A DNA stretch of 64,000 nt from CAZBBC01 sp964489835 (GTDB taxonomy: Bacteria > Calditrichota > Calditrichia > JAJRVZ01). Positions 45,502 to 54,375 of the stretch are shown piece by piece. The stretch covers positions 1 through 64,000 of the forward strand of contig CAZBBC010000004.1 of assembly GCA_964489835.1 (NCBI GenBank), written 5' to 3'. Both the position numbers and the translations under genes were made by a program. The notes below the pieces were generated by a model. The model was not told the DNA's origin and searched no databases. It saw nothing but the letters and a program-made list of their open reading frames with translations. How positions within the stretch are numbered: position 1 is the stretch's first letter; each line of letters begins with the position of its first letter.

Positions 45502-47673
45502 ATGAAAAGAAGAAAAAGAACAAACGTCACATCGACCAAGATCCGACCAGTGCTTAAAGAAAAAAAACGAGAAACGGAATATATCATGTCAAAACCGAAA
45601 AGAAAAGTCTCTTTAACCTTTCTTTGGGTATTTTTAATACTGGTAATCGGTGGTGGTATCGGTTATATCTATTACCTGAGTCTGGATTTGCCATCATTGA
45701 CAAAACTTGAGAATATAGATCCTGCTCTGGCCACTAAAGTATATTCAGAAGACGGTGAATTGATTGAGAGCTTCTATCAAAAAAACAGAACGATTACACC
45801 TTTTAATAAATTTCCGGAAGAACTGGTGGTAAGCCTTTTGTCAACAGAAGACCGCCGTTTTTATAATCACTGGGGGGTGAATATTCTCAGTGGCTTTCGT
45901 TCGTTGTACGTCAATCTGACCCATTTCGCGATTGTGGAAGGCAGCAGTACACTCACCATGCAACTGGCACGGAATCTATATTTAACATTGGATCGGACCT
46001 GGGCAAGAAAAATTAAAGAAGTAATGACGACGATACAGATTGAACGCACGTACTCGAAAAAAGAAATTATTGAAATGTACCTGAATATCATGTTTTTTGG
46101 CAGTAATTCTTATGGTATTCAGGCGGCAGCGATGAAATTTTTCTCAAAAGATGTAGAAGGTCTGACTTTGGAAGAATGTGCCTTGCTGGTAGGAGTACTG
46201 CAAGGGCAAACCATGTATAATCCTCTGAATAATCCTGAAAGGGCGATAAAAAGACGTAATGAAGTGCTGAAGAACCTGGTAGAAGTGGGATACATAACAC
46301 CGACGGTCTATGACAGCGTTTCTGCCATTCCTCTTCAATTAGATCCATCTTCAGAGCAATTTAAGATTGCCCCCTATTTTACCGAGTATGTTCGTCAGCA
46401 TTTAAATCGTTTGCAAGATTCCCTTAATGTCGATGTCTATGAAGACGGTTTAAGGGTCTATACGACCTTGAACACAAAAATACAGGAATATATGAATGCG
46501 GCGATAGCCAAAGAAATGCCTGCTCTACAGGCACGCGTACGAAGAAAACCGGAAATTGCTAAGTTCAAAGAACAGTTCAGGGACTCACTTTATGCCGATT
46601 CTCTTTTCAATGAAAAGACGATGGTGCAGATAGCCTTCATATGTCTTGATCCCTCTAACGGACACATTTTAGGAATGGTTGGTGGGCGTGACTTCAATAA
46701 ATATAAATATAATCGAGCGGTTCAGGCACCCCGGCAACCAGGTTCGGCATTTAAACCTTTTGTCTATACCGCGGCTATTGATAACGGGTACAGTCCGGCG
46801 GATGAGTTTCTAAATCAGCCTTTTGTCGAAATAAATGATGATGGTACACGCTGGACACCCCATAATTATGACAATACGGTTTCCGGTTATATGTCACTTC
46901 GAGAAGCACTACGCAGATCAAAAAACCTCATTTCCATACGTTTAATTCGGGAAATTACACCCAAACTGGTTACCGGATATGCGAAACGAATGGGCATCAA
47001 TTCAAGAATTCGACCCGTATCCTCGCTGGCATTAGGAACTTCTGAAGTCCGGCCGCTTGAACTGGTCGCCGCTTTTGGGGTATACAGTAATAATGGCGTC
47101 TATGTAAAACCGATTGCGATTACCAAGATTGAAGATAAAACGGGAAATGTGATTTACAGAAACCGATCGATCGGACAAGAAGCACTAAGTCCGGAAACGA
47201 CACAAATCATGAATGATATGTTGCAGGATGTCATAAACCATGGAACCGGTTATGCTGTCCGTCGGGATTATGAATTTTATACACCGGCAGGGGGTAAAAC
47301 AGGCACAACCAATGATTATACCGATGCCTGGTTTGTTGGATTCACACCCCATCTGGCAGCCGGTGTCTGGGTTGGTTTTGATGATCCCGGTTTATCTTTG
47401 GGGGCGGGAGAGACAGGTGCCAGAGCCGCTCTTCCCTTATGGGCACAATTTATGAAGACTGTTTATGACTCATTGAAATTTCCCCCGAAGAAATTTGCCG
47501 AGTCGCCGAACGTAGTAAGAATCGCGATATGCAAAGATACGAAAAAACGTATAACATCGTACTGTCCGGAGTCAATAGAAGAATTGTATAATCTTAAATT
47601 TGCACCAACGGAAGCGTGTGATAAACACACCGGACAGCGTTCAATGAAGCACGGAAGGAAAAAACGTTTTTAG
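45502..47673 (+). CDS. Class A penicillin-binding protein (PBP1A-like)
   Basis: This is a bifunctional peptidoglycan glycosyltransferase and transpeptidase anchored by one N-terminal helix (about residues 37-60). The GT51 domain has its catalytic Glu116 in STEDRRFYNHWG and the QLARNLYL motif. The transpeptidase domain has Ser415-x-x-Lys418 in PGSAFKPF, SKN in RRSKNLIS, and Lys599-Thr-Gly in GGKTGTTNDYTDAWF. At 723 residues it has normal length, with a basic N-terminal tail. An internal ATG at 45586 would drop part of that tail. It is convergent with the EnvC-like activator gene, so both growth and splitting enzymes are local. Confidence 0.95.
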   Translation: MKRRKRTNVTSTKIRPVLKEKKRETEYIMSKPKRKVSLTFLWVFLILVIGGGIGYIYYLSLDLPSLTKLENIDPALATKVYSEDGELIESFYQKNRTITPFNKFPEELVVSLLSTEDRRFYNHWGVNILSGFRSLYVNLTHFAIVEGSSTLTMQLARNLYLTLDRTWARKIKEVMTTIQIERTYSKKEIIEMYLNIMFFGSNSYGIQAAAMKFFSKDVEGLTLEECALLVGVLQGQTMYNPLNNPERAIKRRNEVLKNLVEVGYITPTVYDSVSAIPLQLDPSSEQFKIAPYFTEYVRQHLNRLQDSLNVDVYEDGLRVYTTLNTKIQEYMNAAIAKEMPALQARVRRKPEIAKFKEQFRDSLYADSLFNEKTMVQIAFICLDPSNGHILGMVGGRDFNKYKYNRAVQAPRQPGSAFKPFVYTAAIDNGYSPADEFLNQPFVEINDDGTRWTPHNYDNTVSGYMSLREALRRSKNLISIRLIREITPKLVTGYAKRMGINSRIRPVSSLALGTSEVRPLELVAAFGVYSNNGVYVKPIAITKIEDKTGNVIYRNRSIGQEALSPETTQIMNDMLQDVINHGTGYAVRRDYEFYTPAGGKTGTTNDYTDAWFVGFTPHLAAGVWVGFDDPGLSLGAGETGARAALPLWAQFMKTVYDSLKFPPKKFAESPNVVRIAICKDTKKRITSYCPESIEELYNLKFAPTEACDKHTGQRSMKHGRKKRF

Positions 47674-47687
47674 TTACAAGCCGGAAA

Positions 47688-48863
47688 CTACCGGAGCCAC
47701 GATTGTGGATTTTCGGTTTTTTGATTTGCGAATACGGCAAAATGTAATTTGGCCCCCTCCAGCGAACCAGAATCTCCTACCAAACCTATAATCTGCCCGG
47801 CTTCTACCGGATCATCCGGGTCAACAAAAAATTCGTCTAAATGAGAATATACCGTATAATAACCTGCGCCATGGTCGAGGATAACCGTATTCCCGTAACC
47901 GGAAAGATAGGTAATCATACTAACCAACCCGGTAAATACCGAACGAACCTCAGCCCCTGTTTTCGCTTTTATATCAATCCCGGTATTATTAATAGTCGTT
48001 TTTAGTTTTATATTGTGCTGTTTCCCGTATTTATGAATGATCGGTCCCTGGACAGGCCAGGGGAGTTTTCCTTTATACTTCTTAAAGTCTTTTAAATTAA
48101 GGGTGAATTCTCCGCGGGTGTCTCCTTGACGTTCTCGTATTTTTTTCTGTCTCTCCAAAGTAACGATCAGTTCATATAATTTTTGGTATTCATCTTCAGC
48201 GGATTTTAGCTGTTGCGTTAAGTATTGACTATTCTGTTTGAGTTGCTGTATCAGTTTTTTCTTTTCTTTCTTTCGATCAGAATATTTTATTTCTTGTCGT
48301 TTTTTTTCGTTTAATGATAACCGTTGATTTTGATAATCCAGACTAAGCCGCTTTTCAAGATTCTGAATCTCACTAATCTTCAGCTTTATTTTACGGATAA
48401 TATACTTTTCCCGGTCATTGAAGAATTTAAGATATTTATAGCGCACCAACGCCTGATTAATTGAACCGGCATTTAAGAGAAGTTCAAGATTTTGAATTTT
48501 GCCGTACTTGTAAAGATGAACAACTCGATTAAGATACTGATCTTTTAATAATTTTATCTTTCTTCTAGCCTCCTCCAGATCTTCACGGGTTAACGATATT
48601 TTTTTTGACAGTAAATCATTTTCTTTCTTCAGCAACTGTTTTGTTTTACCCAGAAGTGAAAGTTCTTTATCGATTACCTTGATTTGTTCCAACGTGGAAC
48701 TGGTTTTAATCGTTGTTTTAATGACGGCTTTTCGCAGGGTATTGATTTCTTCCTTGACCCGATCCAGCTCTTGTCGGTTATTACCGAGTTGTCCCTCCAG
48801 GTCGCTTTGAGAGAAAGCCAGACCTGTCAAAGCAATAAACACGATGTAAATCATTGTCTTCAT
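47688..48863 (-). CDS. EnvC-like murein hydrolase activator, degenerate LytM domain
   Basis: This protein has 391 residues, with a signal peptide (IYIVFIALTGLAFSQ), long coiled coils from about 20 to 245, and a C-terminal LytM/M23 domain. In active M23 enzymes HxGxD and HxH bind zinc; here the first reads NTGID (Asn293 instead of His, Asp297 kept) and the last reads KLH (Lys372 instead of His, His374 kept). Loss of two ligands predicts no peptidase activity and fits EnvC, which activates amidases at the division site. The start overlaps the stop of the PorV-like barrel gene by ATGA. Confidence 0.88.
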   Translation of the reverse strand: MKTMIYIVFIALTGLAFSQSDLEGQLGNNRQELDRVKEEINTLRKAVIKTTIKTSSTLEQIKVIDKELSLLGKTKQLLKKENDLLSKKISLTREDLEEARRKIKLLKDQYLNRVVHLYKYGKIQNLELLLNAGSINQALVRYKYLKFFNDREKYIIRKIKLKISEIQNLEKRLSLDYQNQRLSLNEKKRQEIKYSDRKKEKKKLIQQLKQNSQYLTQQLKSAEDEYQKLYELIVTLERQKKIRERQGDTRGEFTLNLKDFKKYKGKLPWPVQGPIIHKYGKQHNIKLKTTINNTGIDIKAKTGAEVRSVFTGLVSMITYLSGYGNTVILDHGAGYYTVYSHLDEFFVDPDDPVEAGQIIGLVGDSGSLEGAKLHFAVFANQKTENPQSWLR

Positions 48864-49711
48864 AATGTCATCATGATAGAAATAAGATGAGAATTTCCCA
48901 GTATCTGGTGAGCGCGTAGCGCATAATCAAAACCGACCCATTCTGTATGAATACCAAGCCCAAAACTATAGGTATCCGTTTTATCTTCAAGACCGGCGCG
49001 GAAATCAAGAGAGCTAGTGATTTTGTATAAAAAACCGGCGCGATATTCCTGCTCGAAGCGGATATCCCGGAATAATTCAACCGATACAGATAATGCATCG
49101 AGTGGGTAATAACCGAAACCCAAACTCATAGTCTGGGGCAATTTTTCTTGAATTTGAGCAATTCTGGGCTGATTAACATTTGTTACTATGGCACCGACTG
49201 AAAATTCGGGTAAAACATTGTATAAAAGAGAAATATTTATACCACCGGTTATTTTCTGACCATAATTTTGGATGGTAAGAATGTATAACTGGATACTGGC
49301 ACCAATCGCACAATCGGGGGTGATGTCATATTTGCTACCCGCAGTGACCTGAATCTCCTGATAAAAACGGTTGCCCAATCGATCAATCGCAATAGCAAAC
49401 GGATATCTTCCAATCTGTAAATTAGAAAGTATATTTACCTGATTTAAATCACTAAATCCATATAGATTATGATACGTAAAGACAAACTGGAAATTTTCCG
49501 ATACCGAGAGTGCCGCGGGATTATAATACAATGCAAAAGGGAACGGCTTTAAAGCCACCAAGGCATTACCCATTGCAATCGATGCGGCTCCCGCTTCTAT
49601 CTTTTCAAATGCTCCGAAAGAAGAATGCGGGGAGTGGACTACGAATATTGTCATGAGAAGAGTACAAACCCTGATACATCTATTTTTGCGTAGAAATTTA
49701 CGAAAATTCAT
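48860..49711 (-). CDS. PorV/PorQ-like outer membrane beta-barrel protein
   Basis: This is an outer-membrane barrel of the PorV/PorQ/FadL-like group. A cationic start and hydrophobic segment (RVCTLLMTIFVVHS) form the signal peptide, followed by the hallmark AGAASIAMGNALVAL and ALYYNPAAL, then amphipathic strands to the end. The usual role of relatives is in type IX secretion or as barrel porins; no other type IX secretion gene is present here, so that role is not assumed. I chose the ATG at 49711 because it gives a normal signal peptide; starts at 49762 or GTG 49792 would add a long soluble leader. It overlaps the EnvC-like gene by four bases. Confidence 0.75.
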   Translation of the reverse strand: MNFRKFLRKNRCIRVCTLLMTIFVVHSPHSSFGAFEKIEAGAASIAMGNALVALKPFPFALYYNPAALSVSENFQFVFTYHNLYGFSDLNQVNILSNLQIGRYPFAIAIDRLGNRFYQEIQVTAGSKYDITPDCAIGASIQLYILTIQNYGQKITGGINISLLYNVLPEFSVGAIVTNVNQPRIAQIQEKLPQTMSLGFGYYPLDALSVSVELFRDIRFEQEYRAGFLYKITSSLDFRAGLEDKTDTYSFGLGIHTEWVGFDYALRAHQILGNSHLISIMMTL

Positions 49712-49922
49712 TGAAAATTGTAATACTTTTACACTTTTTGTGTTTATTAATTTATCAGACATTATTTGATTCTCAATATTACTACGATCCACTGAAAACC
49801 AGTCAGCTCTTCTAAGCCTGACCTTTGATTATAGATGCAAATTCCGTTCCAATCTCATCTGGATTTGGATAAAATTCAATTTCTTGTTTAATTCTATACC
49901 CAGAGAAATAATATATTGCTTT

Positions 49923-49947
49923 TTAGTTCAACCTAATATATATTTAG
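49923..49947 (+). promoter_or_regulatory. Candidate metal-regulator operator
   Basis: Two overlapping inverted repeats lie just before the DtxR-type gene: TTAG (six bases) CTAA at 49923-49936, and CTAATATATATTTAG, an imperfect palindrome, at 49933-49947. The TTAG/CTAA half-sites recall DtxR/IdeR boxes, although the known 19-base spacing is not kept. It would suit autoregulation of the Feo locus. Confidence 0.35.
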
Positions 49948-49959
49948 AGTCATCTAACT

Positions 49960-50625
49960 ATGGAAGAAAAAATAAAACTTTCACTGACCCAGCAAGATTA
50001 TATTAAATCTATTTGGAATCTTGAACAGGTTGGAATTCAGGCTAAAATGACAGTGGTTGCCAATCAGCTTTCCGTAAAACCACCGACCGTATTAGCCATG
50101 TTCAGGCAATTATTACGCCTGAGTTTAATAATTTATGATAAACGGATTGGGGCTAAACTTACGGATAGGGGAAGGGATGAAGCGCAACAGCTGATACGAA
50201 AGCATCGTTTGATAGAGACTTTTCTGTATAAGGTTTTAGATGTTGAAGAACCTTTATTACATAATGAGGCAGAAAAGCTGGAACATGTTATCTCTGATCA
50301 ACTGATTATGAAAATAGATGAATATTTAAATTATCCGCGAACGGATCCACATGGAGCGATCATCCCTTTGTCTCGGACTGATGATCTTCAATATCTGTTG
50401 AAGGAAATTGAAGAAGGTACCCTTTTTAAAGTCTTACAAGTGCCCATGTCGGGTAAGGAAAAAAAATATTGTTCGGAAAATAATTTCTTGCCGGGCAGCC
50501 GGTGGCGAATAAAAAAAATAAGTCCCCGGAGGGAATCATTCTTAATAACAGATGGCACACACTATTTAGCAATTTCTGATCATTTAGCTGAGAAAATAAG
50601 AGTTGCTGTTATAAGGAATCAATAG
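49960..50625 (+). CDS. DtxR/MntR family metal-dependent repressor
   Basis: This is a cytoplasmic metal sensor of 221 residues with three parts. A winged helix covers about residues 10-70 (VVANQLSVKPPTVLAMFRQL as recognition region), a dimerisation/metal domain about 75-140 has the family RKHRLIETFL, HNEAEKLEHVISD and TDPHG motifs, and a FeoA/SH3-like domain completes the C-terminus. DtxR proteins repress iron or manganese uptake genes when metal is bound. It is the first gene of the Feo locus, and probably controls it. The ATG at 49960 has no clear ribosome binding site. Confidence 0.9.
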   Translation: MEEKIKLSLTQQDYIKSIWNLEQVGIQAKMTVVANQLSVKPPTVLAMFRQLLRLSLIIYDKRIGAKLTDRGRDEAQQLIRKHRLIETFLYKVLDVEEPLLHNEAEKLEHVISDQLIMKIDEYLNYPRTDPHGAIIPLSRTDDLQYLLKEIEEGTLFKVLQVPMSGKEKKYCSENNFLPGSRWRIKKISPRRESFLITDGTHYLAISDHLAEKIRVAVIRNQ

Positions 50626-50708
50626 AATAGATACTGTCAGAGTTTGAAACAAAAATCGACATCAATAATATAATAGTATAAAAAAATACAGATCTAGGAG
50701 TATTAAAT

Positions 50709-51737
50709 ATGGAGAATCCAGTCACGGTAATGTTCGTAGCCGGTACTGTATTATTAATGGTTGCCCTGTTATGGTGGCCGAAAACAGGCATAATCGCCAA
50801 ACGAAAAAAATCAAAAGAAACAGCAAAAAAGGAACTTATGGAAGATGCGTTGAAATACATTTATGATAACGCCAAAGAAAATCTATCCTTTACTTTTGAT
50901 AATCTTGTTGAAACTCTATCCGTTGATCACACAGAAGTTCGGTCCATCGTAAACCGGCTGCAAGAATTAAAATTATTGAAATCAAAAGGACAGTTTTTAA
51001 ATCTTACATCTGAGGGTAAAGATTATGCTCTTAGAATTATCCGGATTCATCGGTTATGGGAGAGATATTTATCAGAAGAAACCGGTATTCCGGAAACATC
51101 CTGGCATGCACAAGCTGAGATTCAGGAGCATAAACTTTCCGAAGAAGAGGCCAATAAGCTCAGTCATCAAATGGGTCACCCTCGTTATGATCCGCATGGC
51201 GATCCGATTCCAACCCGTTCCGGAGATCTACCCCCGGAAAAAGGCCGGGCATTGATAGAATTCTCTGAAGGAGATATTGTCCAGGTGATTCATATCGAGG
51301 ATGAACCAGTGTCAGTATATGCTGAAATAATCGATAAAGGGATTCATTTGGATAATCAAGTAGAAATTCTGAAAAAATTAAAATCAAAACTTCATATTTT
51401 AACCGATGGTCATGTTTATACGTTCTCATTTGATGTAGCAAAAAATATCACAGTTGTACTTTCTGCAAAAGAGGAAGCAGTTGAAGAACCTTTCTTATCA
51501 CTCTCGTCTTTAAAAATGGGAGAAAAAGCAAAGGTTATCAAAATCTCAAGAGCCTGCCGGGGAACACAACGCCGACGTCTTATGGATTTGGGTATTGTAC
51601 CGGGTACTATCATCTCGATGGCATTGGTTAGTGCCGGCGGAGATCCGAAAGCTTACAATATACGTGGCGCGGTGATTGCCTTAAGAAAAGATCAGGCAGC
51701 GTATGTAAATGTTAAACCATTAAGTAAGGTGGCTTAG
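50709..51737 (+). CDS. Membrane-anchored DtxR-FeoA fusion protein
   Basis: This is an unusual protein of 342 residues. An N-terminal transmembrane helix (residues about 6-24, VMFVAGTVLLMVALLWWP) is followed by a basic stretch, a winged helix (about 45-110), a DtxR metal/dimerisation domain (RIHRLWERYL, WHAQAEIQEHKLS, YDPHGDPIP), and a C-terminal FeoA domain (about 265-340, RRRLMDLGIVPGT). The gene sits between the DtxR gene and feoB, one base before the FeoB G-domain. The architecture suggests a membrane-bound metal sensor or FeoB partner rather than a standard repressor. Each domain call is firm; the function is inferred. Confidence 0.85.
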   Translation: MENPVTVMFVAGTVLLMVALLWWPKTGIIAKRKKSKETAKKELMEDALKYIYDNAKENLSFTFDNLVETLSVDHTEVRSIVNRLQELKLLKSKGQFLNLTSEGKDYALRIIRIHRLWERYLSEETGIPETSWHAQAEIQEHKLSEEEANKLSHQMGHPRYDPHGDPIPTRSGDLPPEKGRALIEFSEGDIVQVIHIEDEPVSVYAEIIDKGIHLDNQVEILKKLKSKLHILTDGHVYTFSFDVAKNITVVLSAKEEAVEEPFLSLSSLKMGEKAKVIKISRACRGTQRRRLMDLGIVPGTIISMALVSAGGDPKAYNIRGAVIALRKDQAAYVNVKPLSKVA

Positions 51738-51738
51738 A

Positions 51739-52539
51739 ATGTCTGGTAAAGTAAGTTCGGCGTGTGAGACCTGTCCGGTGCATCACTCGGGCTATTTAAA
51801 AAAATTAGGCGTTAATATGGAGAGTTGGGATTATGTCCTTGCTCTGGCCGGTAATCCCAATACAGGAAAAAGTACGGTTTTTAATGCATTAACCGGATTG
51901 AAGCAACACACCGGAAACTGGCCGGGGAAAACCGTAACACGTGCCGAAGGCGGTTTTGTTTATCAGGAGAAAAGATACAAAATTGTTGATTTACCCGGCA
52001 CATATTCTCTTTTATCAACCAGTACAGATGAAGAAGTCGCCCGTGATTTTATTCTTTTTGGAAAACCTGATGTAACCGTAATCGTAATGGATGCCACCCG
52101 GATTGAACGCAATTTAAATTTAACCTTGCAAATACTTGAAATAACCGACCGGGCAGTTGTCTGTTTAAATCTTATGGATGAAGCTAACAGACATCAGCTG
52201 AATATAGATGAGCGGAAATTATCCAAGGAATTGGGTATACCGGTCATCCCGGCAAGTGCCCGAAAGGGAGAGGGTATTAATGCCCTGCTGGTAGCCATTC
52301 ATGAAGTGGCTAATGGATTATACCCTTGTAAACCGCATCGAATAAAAAGTGGGTCGAAACCGCTTAAAAGTGCGGTTACCCAGCTGGTAGAAAAAATTGA
52401 ATCAAGATTTAGAGGAATTTCTAATGCTCGCTGGGTTGCGCTTCGCTTATTAGAGGGCGATCCAAGGATCATGGACGCGGTAAAAGACGGAGAACTTGAA
52501 CATCTAAGCCAAAACCCTGTGGAGAGGGAGATTTTATAG
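51739..52539 (+). CDS. feoB: FeoB G-domain protein (N-terminal half of split FeoB)
   Basis: This is the cytoplasmic GTPase half of a ferrous iron transporter. It has G1 GNPNTGKST, a DLPGTYSLLSTS switch II region, NLMD as G4 and SARKGEG as G5, with a following helical (GDI-like) domain to about residue 266. Its N-terminus carries CETCPVHH, a Cys-x-x-Cys-Pro-x-His-His cluster not present in E. coli FeoB. It ends at a TAG, and the membrane half continues in the same frame. A TAAGGTGG ribosome binding site precedes the ATG. It may work as a separate subunit or be a product of readthrough. Confidence 0.88.
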   Translation: MSGKVSSACETCPVHHSGYLKKLGVNMESWDYVLALAGNPNTGKSTVFNALTGLKQHTGNWPGKTVTRAEGGFVYQEKRYKIVDLPGTYSLLSTSTDEEVARDFILFGKPDVTVIVMDATRIERNLNLTLQILEITDRAVVCLNLMDEANRHQLNIDERKLSKELGIPVIPASARKGEGINALLVAIHEVANGLYPCKPHRIKSGSKPLKSAVTQLVEKIESRFRGISNARWVALRLLEGDPRIMDAVKDGELEHLSQNPVEREIL

Positions 52540-54003
52540 GTGAAACAGATTTCAGGCAAAGAGATATTGACATCAGGGAAATCCTCATCAGAGGACATTC
52601 TCAAGACAGCCAGTGCGCTGCGCTGGGAACTGGGTGAAAATTTGCATGATGCCTTATTGGAAGCCATTTACCAGGATGCCGCAAAAATTTCAGAAAAAGT
52701 GGTGACAAAAAAAAATGAAAAACCGAGATTTGATTGGGATAAAGTATTAGATCAATTATTAACCAGCCGATGGACCGGATTTCCTATTATGTTACTGGTG
52801 CTTGCCGTTGTTTTTTGGCTAACAATTTCCGGTGCTAACGTCCCGTCGGCTTTTCTGGCTTCCTTGCTCATAGATACCCTTTATCCTGCTTTGAAAGATG
52901 GTGCGATAAATTTGGGAGTCCCCCTATGGATAAGTGGTTTATTTATTGACGGTATGTATTTGGCTATGGCCTGGGTTATTAGTGTGATGCTCCCGCCGAT
53001 GGCAATATTTTTCCCAATGTTTACATTACTGGAAGATTTTGGATATCTACCCAGGGTTGCCTTCAATTTAGATAGTTTCTTTAATAAAGCAGGAGCCCAT
53101 GGAAAACAGTCTTTGACAATGGCTATGGGGTTTGGCTGTAACGCTGCCGGGGTGATTGCCACCAGAATTATTGATAGTCCACGTGAACGACTGATCGCAA
53201 TTATTACCAACAATTTTGCCTTGTGTAACGGAAGATGGCCGACACAAATACTGATCGCCTCCCTGTTCATTGGTGCTCTGGCTCCGCCCGCTCTGGCAGG
53301 GCTGGTTTCGGCGTCGGCTGTGGTAGCGATTGCTTTGTTAGGTGTTGCCTTAACATTTATAACTTCGTGGATACTGTCCAGAACTATATTAAAGGGTGAA
53401 GCCTCGGCCTTTAGTCTGGAATTACCTCCCTATCGTCCACCAAAAATTTTGCAAACACTGTATAGATCACTCATTGACAGAACTTTGAATGTCCTTTGGC
53501 GGGCGGTTGTTTTTGCTATACCGGCCGGCGCCGTTATATGGTTAAGTGCTAATTTATATATAGGAGATTATAGTATCGGCGAGCATCTGATCAATTTTAT
53601 GGATCCTTTCGGTATTTTTATTGGATTAAACGGGGTGATATTACTGGCCTATATTATAGCGATTCCAGCAAATGAGATCGTCATACCAACGATTTTAATG
53701 CTGACTGTTCTCAGTCTAAAATTAACCGGTTTTGGTGAGGGAACCGGTGTAATGTTTGAAGTGGATGATTATAATACTTACACCGCGCTTTTTAATGCGG
53801 GGGGATGGACTCTATTGACAGCAATTAACTTAATGTTGTTCAGCCTCGTGCATAATCCCTGTTCTACGACTATTTATACAATTTATAAAGAAACCAATAG
53901 TGTAAAATGGACCGTTATTTCCGCTCTTCTGCCTGTTGGAATGGGCATAATCATTTGCTTTTTTGTTGCACAACTTTGGCGGTTATTTATCGGTGCAGGC
54001 TAA
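52540..54003 (+). CDS. feoB: FeoB membrane domain (C-terminal half of split FeoB)
   Basis: This is the permease half of ferrous iron transporter B, with about nine to ten helices in 487 residues. The two gate regions are present: GFGCNAAGVIATRI with FALCNGRWPTQI, and a C-terminal IPANEIVIPTIL with LVHNPCSTTIYTIYKE. It starts with GTG directly after the TAG of the G-domain gene, in the same frame, and GGAGAGGGAG lies about ten bases upstream, a strong ribosome binding site that supports independent initiation. It should carry Fe2+ across the inner membrane when paired with the G-domain. Confidence 0.88.
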   Translation: MKQISGKEILTSGKSSSEDILKTASALRWELGENLHDALLEAIYQDAAKISEKVVTKKNEKPRFDWDKVLDQLLTSRWTGFPIMLLVLAVVFWLTISGANVPSAFLASLLIDTLYPALKDGAINLGVPLWISGLFIDGMYLAMAWVISVMLPPMAIFFPMFTLLEDFGYLPRVAFNLDSFFNKAGAHGKQSLTMAMGFGCNAAGVIATRIIDSPRERLIAIITNNFALCNGRWPTQILIASLFIGALAPPALAGLVSASAVVAIALLGVALTFITSWILSRTILKGEASAFSLELPPYRPPKILQTLYRSLIDRTLNVLWRAVVFAIPAGAVIWLSANLYIGDYSIGEHLINFMDPFGIFIGLNGVILLAYIIAIPANEIVIPTILMLTVLSLKLTGFGEGTGVMFEVDDYNTYTALFNAGGWTLLTAINLMLFSLVHNPCSTTIYTIYKETNSVKWTVISALLPVGMGIIICFFVAQLWRLFIGAG

Positions 54004-54135
54004 AGAATGTCTGTGAAATGGATTGTTTCTTTAGACCAAACAACGAAGTAATTAATAAAGTACAAAGATCTACAGTTTAGGGTTCCAGCGTGGATTATTG
54101 ACTCGAGAAATTTTAGTTTATAAAGGATTAAATAT

Positions 54136-54375
54136 ATGAAATACAAAGATCTGACTCAGATTGGACAAGGAAAAGATGTAAAAATCGTGGATATCAAAGA
54201 TGGTCACAGATTTCGAGAAAAAGTTGATTCAATGGGCTTGAGAATTGGTGTAAGAGTCAGAAAAGTGTCAGGACAACTATTAAATGGGCCGATAACGATA
54301 AAAATAGGAAATACAAAAGTCGCCATTGGCCATGGGATGGCAAAAAAGATTATGGTTGTCGGCGAACAGGAATGA
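54136..54375 (+). CDS. feoA: FeoA family protein
   Basis: This is a small SH3-like cytoplasmic protein of 79 residues. FeoA proteins assist FeoB-dependent ferrous iron uptake. The sequence has the family pattern REKVDSMGLRIGVRV, LNGPITIKIG and a C-terminal GHGMAKKIMV strand. AAGGA at 54122-54126 precedes the ATG. Its stop overlaps the ATG of the second feoB by four bases, so this pair forms a FeoAB unit distinct from the split FeoB upstream. Confidence 0.88.
   Translation: MKYKDLTQIGQGKDVKIVDIKDGHRFREKVDSMGLRIGVRVRKVSGQLLNGPITIKIGNTKVAIGHGMAKKIMVVGEQE

Noticed and set aside
48860..49711. Type IX secretion PorV assignment
   Set aside because: The barrel resembles the PorV/PorQ group but no other type IX component is in the window, so only the broad family is claimed.
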